Assembly (NCBI RefSeq): GCF_000208865.1
Contig: NC_018396.1
Span: forward strand, 248,001 to 312,000
DNA from: Neospora caninum Liverpool
Lineage: Eukaryota; Apicomplexa; Conoidasida; Eucoccidiorida; Sarcocystidae
DNA length: 64,000 nt
Direction of reading: 5' to 3'
In this document: positions 25,463 through 35,910 of the stretch, in pieces
How the letters are laid out: each line of letters opens with the position of its first letter
Position numbering within the stretch: position 1 is the first letter of the stretch
Notes under the pieces: model-generated
Told to the model about the DNA's origin: nothing
Databases searched by the model: none
The model's input: the letters and a program-made list of their open reading frames with translations, nothing else
Made by a program: the position numbers and the translations under genes

Positions 25463-25836
25463 TATAGATATAGGTAGAAGCGTGTGGTTCTAGGGTTACA
25501 CATGTTTATATGTTTACATGTGTCAGCCGGGGTGTCTCGTTGTCGATGCATGTGCGACGGTCTACGTTCGAGCACTGCAGCATCCAACTGGTCACGTTTC
25601 CTTCTCTGGAGGCCGCCGAGGGTTTTGTAGATTATTTCTCGTGTTTGTATTTTTTGCATGCACGCTTGCAGGGATCTCTCGTCTCCTTGCGAGTCGGTCC
25701 AGAAGCCGAGACGACGGTTCGAGGTCCGGGGACCGAGTGCGGGGTGATGCTCGACGGGGCGTTCTCGGACCTGGCAGTTGGGGATGTTTTGCATTTCAGC
25801 CCAGCAGCGAAAGAAGGGAAACGGAAGAAGAAGTAG
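12573..25836 (+). CDS. Organellar translation initiation factor IF-2 (bacterial type)
   Basis: IF-2 is a GTPase that places initiator tRNA on the small ribosomal subunit; the bacterial type implies plastid or mitochondrial work. Exons: 12573-14675, 15006-15197, 15627-15767, 16154-16843, 17396-17765, 18385-19049, 19438-19626, 20360-21003, 21532-21892, 22577-22672, 22951-23847, 24312-24602, 24959-25051, 25672-25836. All phases agree, giving 2298 aa. G1 is GHIDHGKTT (about residue 1313), G2 is in [12 protein letters not shown]3 is [10 protein letters not shown]4 reads TKRS instead of NKxD. Domain II has [20 protein letters not shown] and [13 protein letters not shown], domain [14 protein letters not shown], the C-terminal domain [21 protein letters not shown]. 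The first 1300 residues are an unrecognised Ser/Pro/Arg-rich extension; exons 4-5 hold two weak S1-like strands. Exon 1 contains a single in-frame ATG, followed at residues 31-45 by a hydrophobic segment ([14 protein letters not shown]) that could be an apicoplast signal. Exon 4 may start earlier, near 15838. Confidence 0.9.
16925..16976. repeat. (AT)n microsatellite, IF-2 intron 4
   Basis: Interrupted TA dinucleotide run lying wholly between exons 4 and 5. Confidence 0.9.
17475..17600 (+). repeat. TTCTCC/TTCTTC microsatellite inside IF-2 exon 5
   Basis: The hexamer-like tract encodes a run of Ser-Pro-Ser residues in frame. It could instead be the polypyrimidine tract of a short unrecognised intron, but the frame stays open across it. 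Confidence 0.7.
20069..20212. repeat. (AT)n microsatellites, IF-2 intron 7
   Basis: Two long AT runs (about 20069-20095 and 20168-20212) are separated by a GATA-rich spacer. Confidence 0.9.
21296..21413. repeat. AT-rich microsatellite cluster, IF-2 intron 8
   Basis: Imperfect TATC, TATA and ATGT repeats; the longest pure AT stretch is at about 21372-21413. Confidence 0.85.
21899..22122 (+). mobile_element. NUMT fragment 1: mitochondrial coxI, plus orientation
   Basis: The plus-strand translation reads as apicomplexan cytochrome c oxidase subunit I, for example [33 protein letters not shown] and [13 protein letters not shown]. Its AT content and codon use differ from the flanking exons. It sits in IF-2 intron 9, beginning about six bases after the exon 9 splice donor. 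The last few codons are diverged from coxI (KIVICLGTC where a Phe-Asn-Trp is expected). It is a nuclear copy of mitochondrial DNA, not a functional gene: it has no start or stop of its own and covers only the middle of coxI. Confidence 0.9.
22119..22234 (-). mobile_element. NUMT fragment 2: mitochondrial coxI, inverted
   Basis: The minus-strand translation reads [18 protein letters not shown] and then LLFTLGG, the coxI segment that directly follows fragment 1 in the intact protein. The two fragments therefore lie head to head, sharing the bases ggtacc near 22118-22123. The copy is diverged at several codons. It forms one composite NUMT with fragment 1. Confidence 0.85.
22286..22315. repeat. 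(AT)n microsatellite beside the NUMT
   Basis: A pure AT run about 50 bases downstream of the inverted coxI fragment, in the same intron. Confidence 0.9.
22874..22887. repeat. Poly-C tract, IF-2 intron 10
   Basis: Fourteen C in a row in the intron upstream of exon 11. Confidence 0.95.
24738..24808. repeat. (TTTA)n tandem repeat, IF-2 intron 12
   Basis: About 17 tetramer units with a G or C replacing a base at regular spacing, which hints at a higher-order unit of roughly 20 bases. Confidence 0.9.
25428..25467. repeat. (AT)n microsatellite, IF-2 intron 13
   Basis: AT dinucleotide run between exons 13 and 14. Confidence 0.9.
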
Positions 25837-26478
25837 CTCGGACAGAGCAGAGGAGCACCTTTTCTTTTGATTCTTTCTCAGTGCACTCGCGCTCTCTGTG
25901 GCTGACTCAACGCACAGTTTTTTCAGTTTCTCCTGTCGAACTCCCGGTAGACGAGGGTCACAAATCGCCTCCACTCTCAGCCAGTAGTCATGCAGACGAG
26001 AGGGAAACATTTGCTGGACGTTTAGACAGGATCTCTGTGCATATGCCGCCAGAACACGTGGTGTCGCTGCAGCGTGGCGTAACGCACTGCATAGAGTACG
26101 CGGGAACCTCTGGAGAGCCGCTAAAAGCCGTAACCGCTACGCAAACGTGGGCGGCAGTGCCCCAGATTGGGGAGCGGCGCGTTTTCAATTCCCCTGCACG
26201 GATATATATTAGCGCGAGACGAAAACGCCAAGGCGACTGGAAGGAAGGTCAGACCATCGAAATGAAGACAGATACGGTGTCCCGTTTTTACGGAGAAACG
26301 ACGCAAAGCGGGTTTATATGTATGATGCATCGCAGCCTCCCTCTTTGCGTTGATTGTCTGTCCCGTGCGTTTCACGGGAAAGGTTGCTTCTCAAGGAACA
26401 TGGAGAGATTTTTGGATGATCAGAATGCGTACATCAAAGTTAGACAGACTCCGCCGATTGAAATGGAACGGCTAACCG

Positions 26479-26500
26479 CCCCCCCCCCCCCCCCCCCCCC
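26479..26500. repeat. Poly-C tract
   Basis: Twenty-two consecutive C residues in the intergenic region downstream of IF-2. Confidence 0.95.
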
Positions 26501-27954
26501 ATTTCTCTCACGTGGCAGTTTCTGGAATGCACCGATCCCCGAAATACTCGGCTGTCCGTGGCAGGCGCTGGCGGGGAGGCCCCGTTCATGCTGTTCGGGT
26601 GACGTCACCCACGTGGCAGCCTCGCGACGAACGTCGCTATCTCCAGCGCAGGTGTCTTCCGCTCTTTGCCAAAGGAAGAACTGACGCGAGAGAGCCCCCG
26701 CAACTCCGTGTCAACGATCCTTCGTGGTTGCCCTGCGAGAAAAGAGTTGCAGAATGGCTACCCTCGTGTCACATACACCGCATCAGACGCTTCGTAGAGT
26801 TTGTGAGTGTCTTTGTTCCCCAGCTCCAAGTTCTCTTGTGTTATTGCTTGGGTTCGAGAGCTCTCAGTTAGATGTGCGCCCATTCCGGGTACAGCTAGTA
26901 GTTTCTCGCTGTGCTTCAAATCTAAAGATTACATGCTGGGCTTTTTTTTGTCGCAGTGACCTTGGTACCAAAAGGACTGGTATCAGCGTGTAGCGATTCG
27001 ACACATGAGACTAGTCTGGTATCTCAGGGGAGAACTCGCGCAGGCCTACGGTGAATAAACCGGCTCTAAGCGACGAGAGCGAAGCATGCGGGAGCGGCGT
27101 CATGCCTTGGAAAAAGCATCCCGCCAGGCATCCTGAAGAGAACTCCGAGCTCTTGCCATGACCGCTACGGCGTGTAAAGGTATCGGCTTTTCTCATCACT
27201 CCCCGCGACGAGGGGCTCAGTCTTTCGAACTGGACATGTGGCATCGCCTTCCCCATAGCCGTGCTCTACTTTTTCTCCCGTTCTGCCCTGACTTCGTGTT
27301 TTTTCACTCGTGAAGAGACAATGCCAAACCATTTCGTGCACCTCTTTTCGCCACAAAAGACCCGCCGATACAGATAGCCGTCCAAGTTTCGGCCGGACGT
27401 GAAAAAGAACGAGGGATCGCCCCCGTTCTGCGTGTAACACTTCCTCGTATCTCTCATGCACACCTTTCCTGCTGTGTTAATCAACAGACATTGCTCAGTC
27501 TAGATTCAAGAAATCGCCGGCAAATTAGAAAAAAAAACAGACCTAGGACAGATTTCTCAGCTTCACCCTGGGCGTTGGGGCGACGTTGGAGAAGCCGAAG
27601 AGCTTGCAGCCTGCCTGCTTCGACCTTAAATCAAGCCGCTCTCAAAGGAATCGAATTTCCTCCGGGAACCCCGGGACACGAAACTTTCAGTGCGCCAAGA
27701 GGAAACGTGCTGACTCGAACGCCATGCAGAAAGACAGGCATCAAACAGCAGTTCCCTGCCTGCCGGTGTAGCTACCTCTCCACATTTGGATCGACAGTTT
27801 TTGTGAAATGGAACGCGCCAAACAAAGACGGAAAAAACAGATGCTCGAGAAAGCGGAACCGGGACGGAACACACACAGAGGAGACACGAACGTCGGCGCA
27901 TTCCGGCCGACTAGTCAGCGCTCGACTTGTTGCCAGGTGTTAAAATCCGCCGTG

Positions 27955-27970
27955 TGCATGCTTGCATGCA
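27955..27970. promoter_or_regulatory. Tandem TGCATGC motifs upstream of the ZW10-like gene
   Basis: Two palindromic TGCATGC elements one base apart (27955-27961 and 27963-27969), about 825 bases before the start codon. TGCATGC is a known apicomplexan promoter motif bound by some ApiAP2 factors. A role here is inferred from position only. Confidence 0.4.
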
Positions 27971-28793
27971 CAGCTGTCTTCACTTTCCGCTTTTTTGCCA
28001 GGCTTCCCTCCTTTCCACTGACTCTCCGCACACCGCCGATGCCTGCTCGTCGCCCCCGAGATACGATCTCCTTTCTGTTCAAGTGGTGGCTGTCGTTTTC
28101 TCTCGTCACTCTTTTCTGTCCCATAGGGATCTCCCGCCTCTTATCTCTCCGGCAAAGCAGATGGCTGTCTTCTACCTTTCTCTGTCTCGCACTCCATCTT
28201 CTCTGTGTCTTACTTTTTCCAGCAACTGCTCTGTCTCTGTATATGTGAGGTACGAAAAAGTCGAAAGTTCGTTTCCGCACGCTGCATAGGTGGAGATGCT
28301 CGAACCACTCAGTCGCGCCCGCATGCGCCCTTTTTTCTCTGCGGCCTGTATTTCCGCGCGGAAGATTTCCACGCTTTTCTGCTCTTTCTTTCGCTTGCAG
28401 GAAGGCAGAGAAGACATCTGTAAAGGCTCAGGGGTGACGCAGAGATGCGGGGACGAGCGCGCATCTCTTCCCCTGTCTTCTTGCGCCTGCGTCTGTGAGT
28501 CGTGGAGAGAAAAGGGATCAAAACGTTCTCCTCGTAGCTCGCCTGTCGACCTCGAGCTGGCGCCTCCTCTTTCCTCTTTCCACTCTGATAGGTTTACAGA
28601 CCATTGTCCTTCTCACCTCTTTCTCGTACGGCCCCAGCATTGCGCTTCTTCCCTTCATCTTCCGTGAAGATTCCCGGCTTTGTCTCTCTTTGTTACCCTC
28701 GTCGGCCAAGCAGTCTCTCGCATCTTGACGGCCGTCTTCTCGGTCGCCCGCACCCTTTCCCCGGTCAGGCCGCGTTCTTCGCATCCTGCCACG

Positions 28794-31700
28794 ATGGAGC
28801 TTGAGACCTCTCACCATCCTTTTCCTCCTCGAGATGGCAAGCCTTTCTCGCCTTCTCCCTTCGCGGCCTCCCGCCCTTCTTCCTCTTGTTCCTCGTCCCT
28901 CTCTTCTTCCTCTCCTGCCTCTGACGCAGTGTCTCTCTCTCAGCTCCACAGACTCCTTGAAAGCGTCCGCGCCTCCAAGGTTGCAGCGCAGGAGCGCGCA
29001 GGCCGGACGCTTCGGCAGGGTGGGAAGCGCCTGGCGGAATTGCACGCGGTTTTCCTGCACGAAAAAGGGGAACTGTGTCGCCTGCGACGTCTCCACGCGA
29101 CTTTGTCCCAGCAAATCCTCGGCGACACTGCTTCCCGAAATGAAGAATCGCGCGAGGACGGGCACGGGGGAGATGAGAAAGACGAGAAAGAACAACGCGA
29201 TGGGGACCGCAACAAAGCCAAGACGGGCGAAAGCAGTGCAGAGGCGTCTGCTTCATCTCACGAGGCAGGCCGAGAAGCGAAGGCGAAGACGAGACCAAAG
29301 AGTTTCAGGGAGCGAGTGAATTTCCGGCTGCAGGCGGAGGCGGATTTGCAGGAAAGAGTCGAAGCCCTGTGCGAGGCCAGGGAAAGCGTGAAGAGCCTCC
29401 TCCGTCGGCAGAGGCTGCTCGACGAGTGCCGAGCTCTTCTCTGCGAAGCCACGCGCCAGGCCAACCGGGAAACCATGCCATACCAATGCCCCGATGCCCC
29501 CAAAACGCCCGACTGTCTAGACACCGGACGGCGTGTCCAGGTCCGGTCTCGGCGGAGAAGCGGCAAGTTGTTTCGTGAAGCCGCGCAGAGACTCCGAGAG
29601 TTTGGCAAGCTCTGGAACGAAAAACAGATGGGGGAGGCGCCTCCTCTGGACGCGCACTTTCCGCGGAGCCTGCGTCGAACTCGGGCAGAAGAGGATACAG
29701 CGGCGCTCGGCGCAGAGGCGGAAGAGCCAAACCCGCTCAGCTCGGACGACGCGCATGCGCAGTTGCAGGAGGGACAACTGCGCCTTTTCGCGCAACTCCG
29801 CGAGGCTCTAGTCGCAGCCCTGGACGCACGTTTCGCGCACTACGTCCGCATCGAGAGGCAGAGACTTCAACTTTTCCAAGAGAGCGCCCGACGCAAATCA
29901 GGTGCCCAGGCTGCGTGCTCCCACGCAAGAAGTCTCGCGGTTCGAGCGCCTCACGAGGACGCGCAGCAGGCGTGGGAGGCAGCGGCCGAGTTTCGCGGGG
30001 CCAGCGAGCGTGCGCCGCTATCATCGCGAGACGGTGAGAAGACAGAGACAGAGAGGGAACCCTACGGAGGAGACAATCTCGAGAGTGGGGAGGAGACAGG
30101 TGAAGAGACAGGCCGAGCGGAAGACGAGACAGAGACGCTGGACGAACTCTGGAGCGCCTTCGAGAGTTTGGGGCTTCTCGAACGCCGGGTGGCCTTCTTT
30201 AGTCGACAGATTCAACAGGAGCTACTGCGCCCTCTGCTGGAAGTGACCGCAGGCGATCTGAGAGACACGGGCGACAATCCTCACGCTCCTTCACCGACGC
30301 TGCGACTCGCCGTTGACCTAGAAACGGACGCGGCTCCCACAGAAGGTGCCTCGTCCTACTCGTCTTCCTCTTCGTCTTTCTCTTCCGTCTCTTCCGCCAC
30401 CTTCGCCACGGGCGAACCCGCAGCGGAGACAGCCGACGCTTGCGAAAAACGAACCACGACTCGCGGTTCGCTTCTCACCTGGAGGTGGATCAGCGTCTCT
30501 CCGTCTCCTTCCTCGTCTCCCTCTCCTTCCTCGTCCGCCTCTTCTTCCTCGCCCGCCTCTCCGTCCTCGCCCGCCTCTTCTTCCGCGACTTTTACATCGT
30601 TTTCCTCTTCTTTTTCCGTCTCTTCTGGTGTTGTGTCTGGATCGAGAGGCCTGGACCGATTTCGATTTTTCTGTGAGGCCACGGAGAGCCTTCTGGCCCT
30701 GGTGAAGTCTCGCGTGCTCGTGCGTCGCCGCTCGCTGCTTTCCCTTTTCATCCGCGTGGCGTTTTCTCGCTCGTTCCTCGATTCGCTCCTTTCGCGTGTT
30801 TTGCCCGCCGTGCCACACACCGCGCACCATCTCCATCTTGACTCCAAACGGCAACCAGCAGAGCGTCCATACACCACACGCAAACTCACACGCCAGCCCT
30901 CGTCGCTCCTCGCTTCTTCCTCTTCCTCCTCTTCGTCTTCTTGTTCTTCCCCTCCGGGTTCCCCATTTCGTCTTTCTTGTAATCCCTCCACTGACGATCT
31001 CGTTGACGCCTATGTGTCGCGCGCGCTCCTCTGCGTCGAGGAAGGCGATGGTGAGATAGCGAGGCAGAAGGCGAGCAGAGACAAAACGCGTGCGCCTCCT
31101 CTTAGCTCCTCGGCTGCTCTCCCCAGCGCCGAGGCGGCGTCCCTCGCTTCTTCCCTCTCGCCGCTGCGCACGAGGCAAGACACACAACACTCTTCTTTTT
31201 TTTCTCGCCAACCAGGCGAGAGAGACGGCGACCTTCGCACCGTGTCTGTCGAAGACGCTTGCCTCGCTGCGTCTCTCCTCTTCCGTCTCGAGCATCTATT
31301 CTCGCGTATGCTTCGCCATCACCTCCCGTCCGCGTCGTCCTCTTCTTCCTCGGAGTCTCTCTCTTTTGCGTCTTCCCTGAGAGAGACGAGGGCGGAGAAG
31401 GCGAGCGAGAGAGTGGCGACGAGCAGTGGGAACGCACCTGCGTGTCCATTGTCTTCTCGTTCGTCTTCGTCTTTCCCGTTTTCTTTTTCCAGCGACGCCG
31501 CCTCTCGCTCGGCCTCTTCGACTTCCACGGCGCCCTGGGCGGTGACGCACTTTCGCGCGGCGATCGCGAGTCGTCTCGAGAGTCTCCTTTTGTCTCTGCG
31601 TGGTGCCTCGCTGTTGCGCGCGCGGACTGCGTTGGTGCTCTTCGCTGCCACGGACGCAGCGTCCGCGCACCAGATTCTTCTTGAACTGGGGGAAAAAGAC

Positions 31701-34212
31701 AGACCTCTCCCCTGGTTGGTTCCCGTCTCGGATGCGTCCGAAATATGGGGACTCCCATCGCTTTTGCCTTGTCTCCACACCCACTTTTCTTCGCCACTGT
31801 CTCCTACTTCGCATTCCGCGTCGTCGCATTCTTCTTCGTCGTCCGGGGTGTTTGGCGAGTCCAGATGCCTCTCCGACAGAGAGCGCTTGCGCGTCTACGA
31901 GGACCAGATTTTCAGTCGCGCGATCGCGGCGAACCTCTCCGGGGGACACCTCCGTCTCGCGCCTTTCCGAGTCACGGCGGGAACTCACTCCCTCGTTGCC
32001 CGCCTGCTTGGAGCCCTTGCGGCGGCCACGCAGAGCATCCGCACTGCATGCGCACTGCATGCAGAGTGCACGCGGGCCGCAGGCGATGCTGCAGAACCGC
32101 GAGACACCGACAAGCGTCGGGCCAGCTCTGGAGCGTCCACGATCCCCGGAGACCGAGCCGCGCCCTTGCCGTTTCCCGGCAAAGACGAAAGGAGCGAAAA
32201 CCTTGCCAACATACGCAGAGACAAGGGTGGAGGTACTTGGCTTCAGAACTCTCGGGCGAGGCGGCGATGCGAGACCCTCGTGTGGGAGGAAATGCGACTG
32301 AGAGAGGCTGCGCGTCAGCGGCTGGTCGAGCTTCGAGATCTGTGTTTGTTGTTTCTGACAGTTCGCTGTGGAGGCGCGGCACGGGTGACGGCGAGTTGCG
32401 ATCCAACTGCATGCGCGGAGCTGTATGTGGACTGTGAGTATGTTTACCAGCATCTTCTCCGTCTCCCTCTCTCCTTCGGGGTACTCGCGGCTTCCTCGTT
32501 GCCGTCGCCGTGCTCCGGGTCACGTGGAGACAGAGACGGAGAGGCAGAGGAAGCGCTTTGCGAGCGGGACAGCGGCAAACCAACGGACCGATCCAGCGCT
32601 CGAGGGACAGAGCGAGACCGCGAAGAGGCCTGTTGTGGATTGGGGTCTGCTCTGCCTCTTGCAGCTCTCAAAGAGCTGTTCGCTTTCAACCTTTCTTTTC
32701 CGTTGTCTTTCCTGTCTCCAAATGCCTCGTCGCTTCGCTCCAATCTCGGCGGAGTCGCTCCTTCGCTTCCGTCTCCTCGCCCTTCTTCGTGGTTTCCGCG
32801 GTCGGAATCGACGCCGTGGGGCGACAGCGAGGAGGACCGTTCGGCGACGAGTCAGGACAACATGTCTCTCTTTTTAATTGAAACAATGGGAAGCCTCAAG
32901 CAAGTCCAGGAGACCGTTTACGTCGAGATGCTCAAGGCGGAGCAGACGCGTTACAGAGAGTGCGCGGCGCGTCTCCTCTCGTCCCTCGTTGGGGGGTTGC
33001 CGGCGCCAGGGCGTTTCGCCGCCGCCGAAGAAGAAAGGTTCGAGGAAAGTGGAAAACATCGAGAACTCGCGCGGCAGGACGAGCTCGGCGACGTCGTTGT
33101 GGAAAACGTCTCCTGGAGAGAAGAAACAGACGATTCCGAAGAAGACCAGGGAGGCAGCGACGCAGACGCATTCTTTCGTCGCAGCTGGAAGACCTATCTG
33201 GAAACAGCAGATGCAAATCGATTGGAAAACGTGCGCGACGGTGCGCCAGGCAGAGGACCATTTTCAAACCTCACAGAGGAGACCCTAGGGGATTGTGAAG
33301 TGAATCTAGTCCAAGCCGAATCAATCGTCACAGAGGCAACACAACGTCTCAAGCAAACTGCGAAACGCTGGCTGCACATCCTTCCTCTTCAGGTCAGTCT
33401 CGAGTGCCGCTTACCTTCGCCAACACGTGCACCTAGTAAGAGCGGGCTCTTTACGCGCGAATATGTATGCAGGTATGTGTGTATATCTATATCTATATAT
33501 CTATATATCTATCTGTCTATATATATATATATATATATATATGAAGTTTTTGTGTGTGGGAAGGGTTTTGCTGTCCTTAATGGCTGCATCTGTGTTTCCC
33601 GTGATTGCAATGCGCTCCTCGTTGCAGGTGTATGTTGAGTCTGTCGCGCTCTTGGCCGACGCCTGTCTGAAGGAGTTTTTTCTCATTTTTCATCGTCTTC
33701 TTCCTCGCTCGTCTCTCGCTCCTTCGCCCGGACCCCCGTCGCGCTCGTCCTCGGCCCCGCAGGAACGGACTCGAGCCGTAGCGGCTCTCATCTCCTTCAT
33801 CCTTTCTGAAATAAAGACAATCTTCCTGCTTCATCTAGACAGTCCAGAGGCCTCGTCGCCTCTGCCGCCTTGTCCGTCTTCTGACGCGTCGCTGATGAGG
33901 CAGATCGAGGCGGGGGTGGGAGTTTTGACGGAGCCCGCGCGAGACGTGCCGATCCGCGTGGAGTTTCTGCTGGAGTATGTCGAGATTTTGGAGGCGACGA
34001 AGGCCGTTTTGGAAGCCGAGGAGGACGGCCTTCTGCAGCAAGTCTGGGACCACTACGGCGCGCTTTTGAAGCAGAGACTCGGCCTCGAAGGCGTTGACAA
34101 AATCCTCGCTTCAGGCCTCTGTCTCCTCGCCCTCAGCGACACAGACACCGCCAGCGAGGCGTTGCGACAGCACGCAAACGACTTCGGCAGAATGCTGCTG
34201 CACAGCGTCTAG
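28794..34212 (+). CDS. ZW10/Dsl1-like vesicle-tethering or kinetochore protein
   Basis: Two exons (28794-33392 and 33628-34212) join in phase 0 to give 1727 aa. ZW10 proteins work in the NRZ/Dsl1 complex that tethers Golgi-to-ER vesicles, and in the RZZ kinetochore complex of some eukaryotes. The match rests mainly on the C-terminus: a Trp-rich turn KRWLHILPLQVYVESVALLA, then VPIRVEFLLEYVEILEATKA, and finally a helix ending LALSDTDTASEALRQ, the same order and spacing as ZW10's VPKW, helix and ALFxDTxxR end. The N-terminus has paired helices (LHRLLESVRASK, LCEARESVKSLLRRQRLLDE) like the ZW10 coiled coil. The middle is interrupted by Ser-rich and acidic low-complexity blocks, which explains a length about twice that of animal ZW10. 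The start is the first in-frame ATG. A COG or RINT1-type tether remains an alternative. Confidence 0.6.
33483..33542. repeat. (AT)n microsatellite in the single intron of the ZW10-like gene
   Basis: ATCT/ATAT repeats followed by a pure AT run, between the two exons. Confidence 0.9.
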
Positions 34213-35910
34213 GAATGCCAAAAGGAGAAAGAACGAAAGAACCGACAAAAGAACCTGGAACGAGAGAAACGATCCAAGGCCAAGACTGCAAATCAGAACG
34301 GAAACGAGAAACTGGCGAAGCGGAGGAAGACGAGAGTCATCCAGATAGCAGAATCTGCTCCTTAAAGGGCTGCACGCACGTCATGAGCGCCGCCAGGACT
34401 CGAAGGCTGCAAGCGAGATGAAACGCCGCCCACATTTACGTCTACATCTGTTAATCTATATACACTTGCTCAGGGTTAGCGAGAAGTCGATATAGGACTC
34501 CATTCATATATATATATATATATATATATATGCATGTGCGCGGAAGTTGTGCTGTGAGGTAAACGCGAAGGGAAGATCCTGTCCAGGTTTTCGGGCACGC
34601 GTGTGGGTGGTTCGGTTTTTGAAACCGCGGTTACTGCAAGAACTTTCCCGGTGAGGCACCAGGGGCGCGAATGCGCCTCCGGCCGGGACGCGCCTGCTGC
34701 GCCTCGCACTCTCACGACATCACGTAGACGCACAAAAACATTTTAATCTCTGGCTCTCTACAGATATACATAGACAAACATTTGTATGTAAACATGAGTA
34801 TGCATATAATTGGTTATGTGCACCAGCAGATATCGGTTCCAATACACACACATCTCTACGCGTTACGTATGTATACTTGTCTATATCCATGCATACGCGT
34901 ATGTAGACAAACCGACTCGGCGACGCACCAAAAGGCAAGGCATATATATATACGCCAGTTGGTCTGCAGCCACTCCGCCCGCGAACTGGAAAGGGCGGAT
35001 AAACCCCTCCACATGGATGCTGGTCTCAGCTGTTAGAGAGACGCGCATGCACACGTATATTTCTCTCTGTCTTCCTAGCTCTCACCCGGTGTCTCTCTCT
35101 CTCCATATATATATATATATATAGAAACATATATATATCTTTCTCTATCTGGCACGCGCGTTCTGTCTCTGTCTATCAAGGCCTATTTGGTGCAGATGGC
35201 GGTAACATTCGGTATATTTTTTTGAGAGCTCGGGTCGCTGAGTAGCTCCCGCGAGGCGGGTGCCGAAAATTGCCGTCGCTCGTATACCCAGGGAAAGGCC
35301 GCTAGCCGCCGCTTCATCCGGCTTTGAAGACAAGTTTCGAGAATGCGGAACGCACAAACCGGTTTTCGCCGATTGTCACGCCTGCTAAGTCGTCCCACAA
35401 GCGCTCGAAAGCGCAAACAGTCTTGTCTTTGTGTGCAGCCGAAGGGCAAATGCATGCAGACCAGAAAAAAACCCAGGCTGGCAGATCCACACGAAGCGTC
35501 ATGTGTGAACTCGAAAACACATGCGAAAACGCCTCCTACCCTATCCATGTATGCCCGCCCTCCTTTCGGATTTTCTCCCTTTGTTCTCTCCCTAGGTGGA
35601 GTTCCGTTCTGTACATTTTTTCACTTTTCTCTGCCTGCCTTGCTTCACTGCGAGTCTTCTGCCAAAAGTGCTTTCTCCTTCCTCCGGCTTCTCTTCCCCT
35701 CGCAAACACCGGAACGACTGCCGCTCGTCTGGGCGTCATTCCCTGTCTCCGTTTCTTCGCTTCTTTCCGGCGTGTGTCCCGTTTTGCGCGGAAATCTTCG
35801 GGCCGATGCTCTGCCTGTCCACAGCGCCTCTTTCCCTTCTTCCAGGTTTCTTCGTTTGCTTCGCGGGCTTCTCTCCACCCCCGTCTTCCTGGTTCCTCTG
35901 CGTCGCGGTG
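34213..35910. other. Convergent 3' intergenic region between the ZW10-like gene and FCP1
   Basis: Both flanking genes end here, so the stretch should hold two 3' UTRs. It contains AT microsatellites at 34505-34532 and 35104-35139 and a TGCATGC at about 35451. Longer frames at 35.3-36.3 kb on the plus strand are antisense to the phosphatase tail. Confidence 0.5.

Larger units (their letters stand above)
25837..28793. other. Intergenic, IF-2 to ZW10-like gene
   Basis: No gene is supported in this 3 kb. It holds the IF-2 3' UTR, a 22-base poly-C tract at 26479-26500, a pair of TGCATGC motifs at 27955-27969, and a C/T-rich plus strand from about 27980 to the next start codon. The open frames inside have no recognisable domains. 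Confidence 0.45.

Noticed and set aside
30318..32453. Large minus-strand frames opposite the ZW10-like exon
   Set aside because: They mirror the Ser-rich plus-strand coding sequence and consist of Arg/Glu/Gly low complexity.
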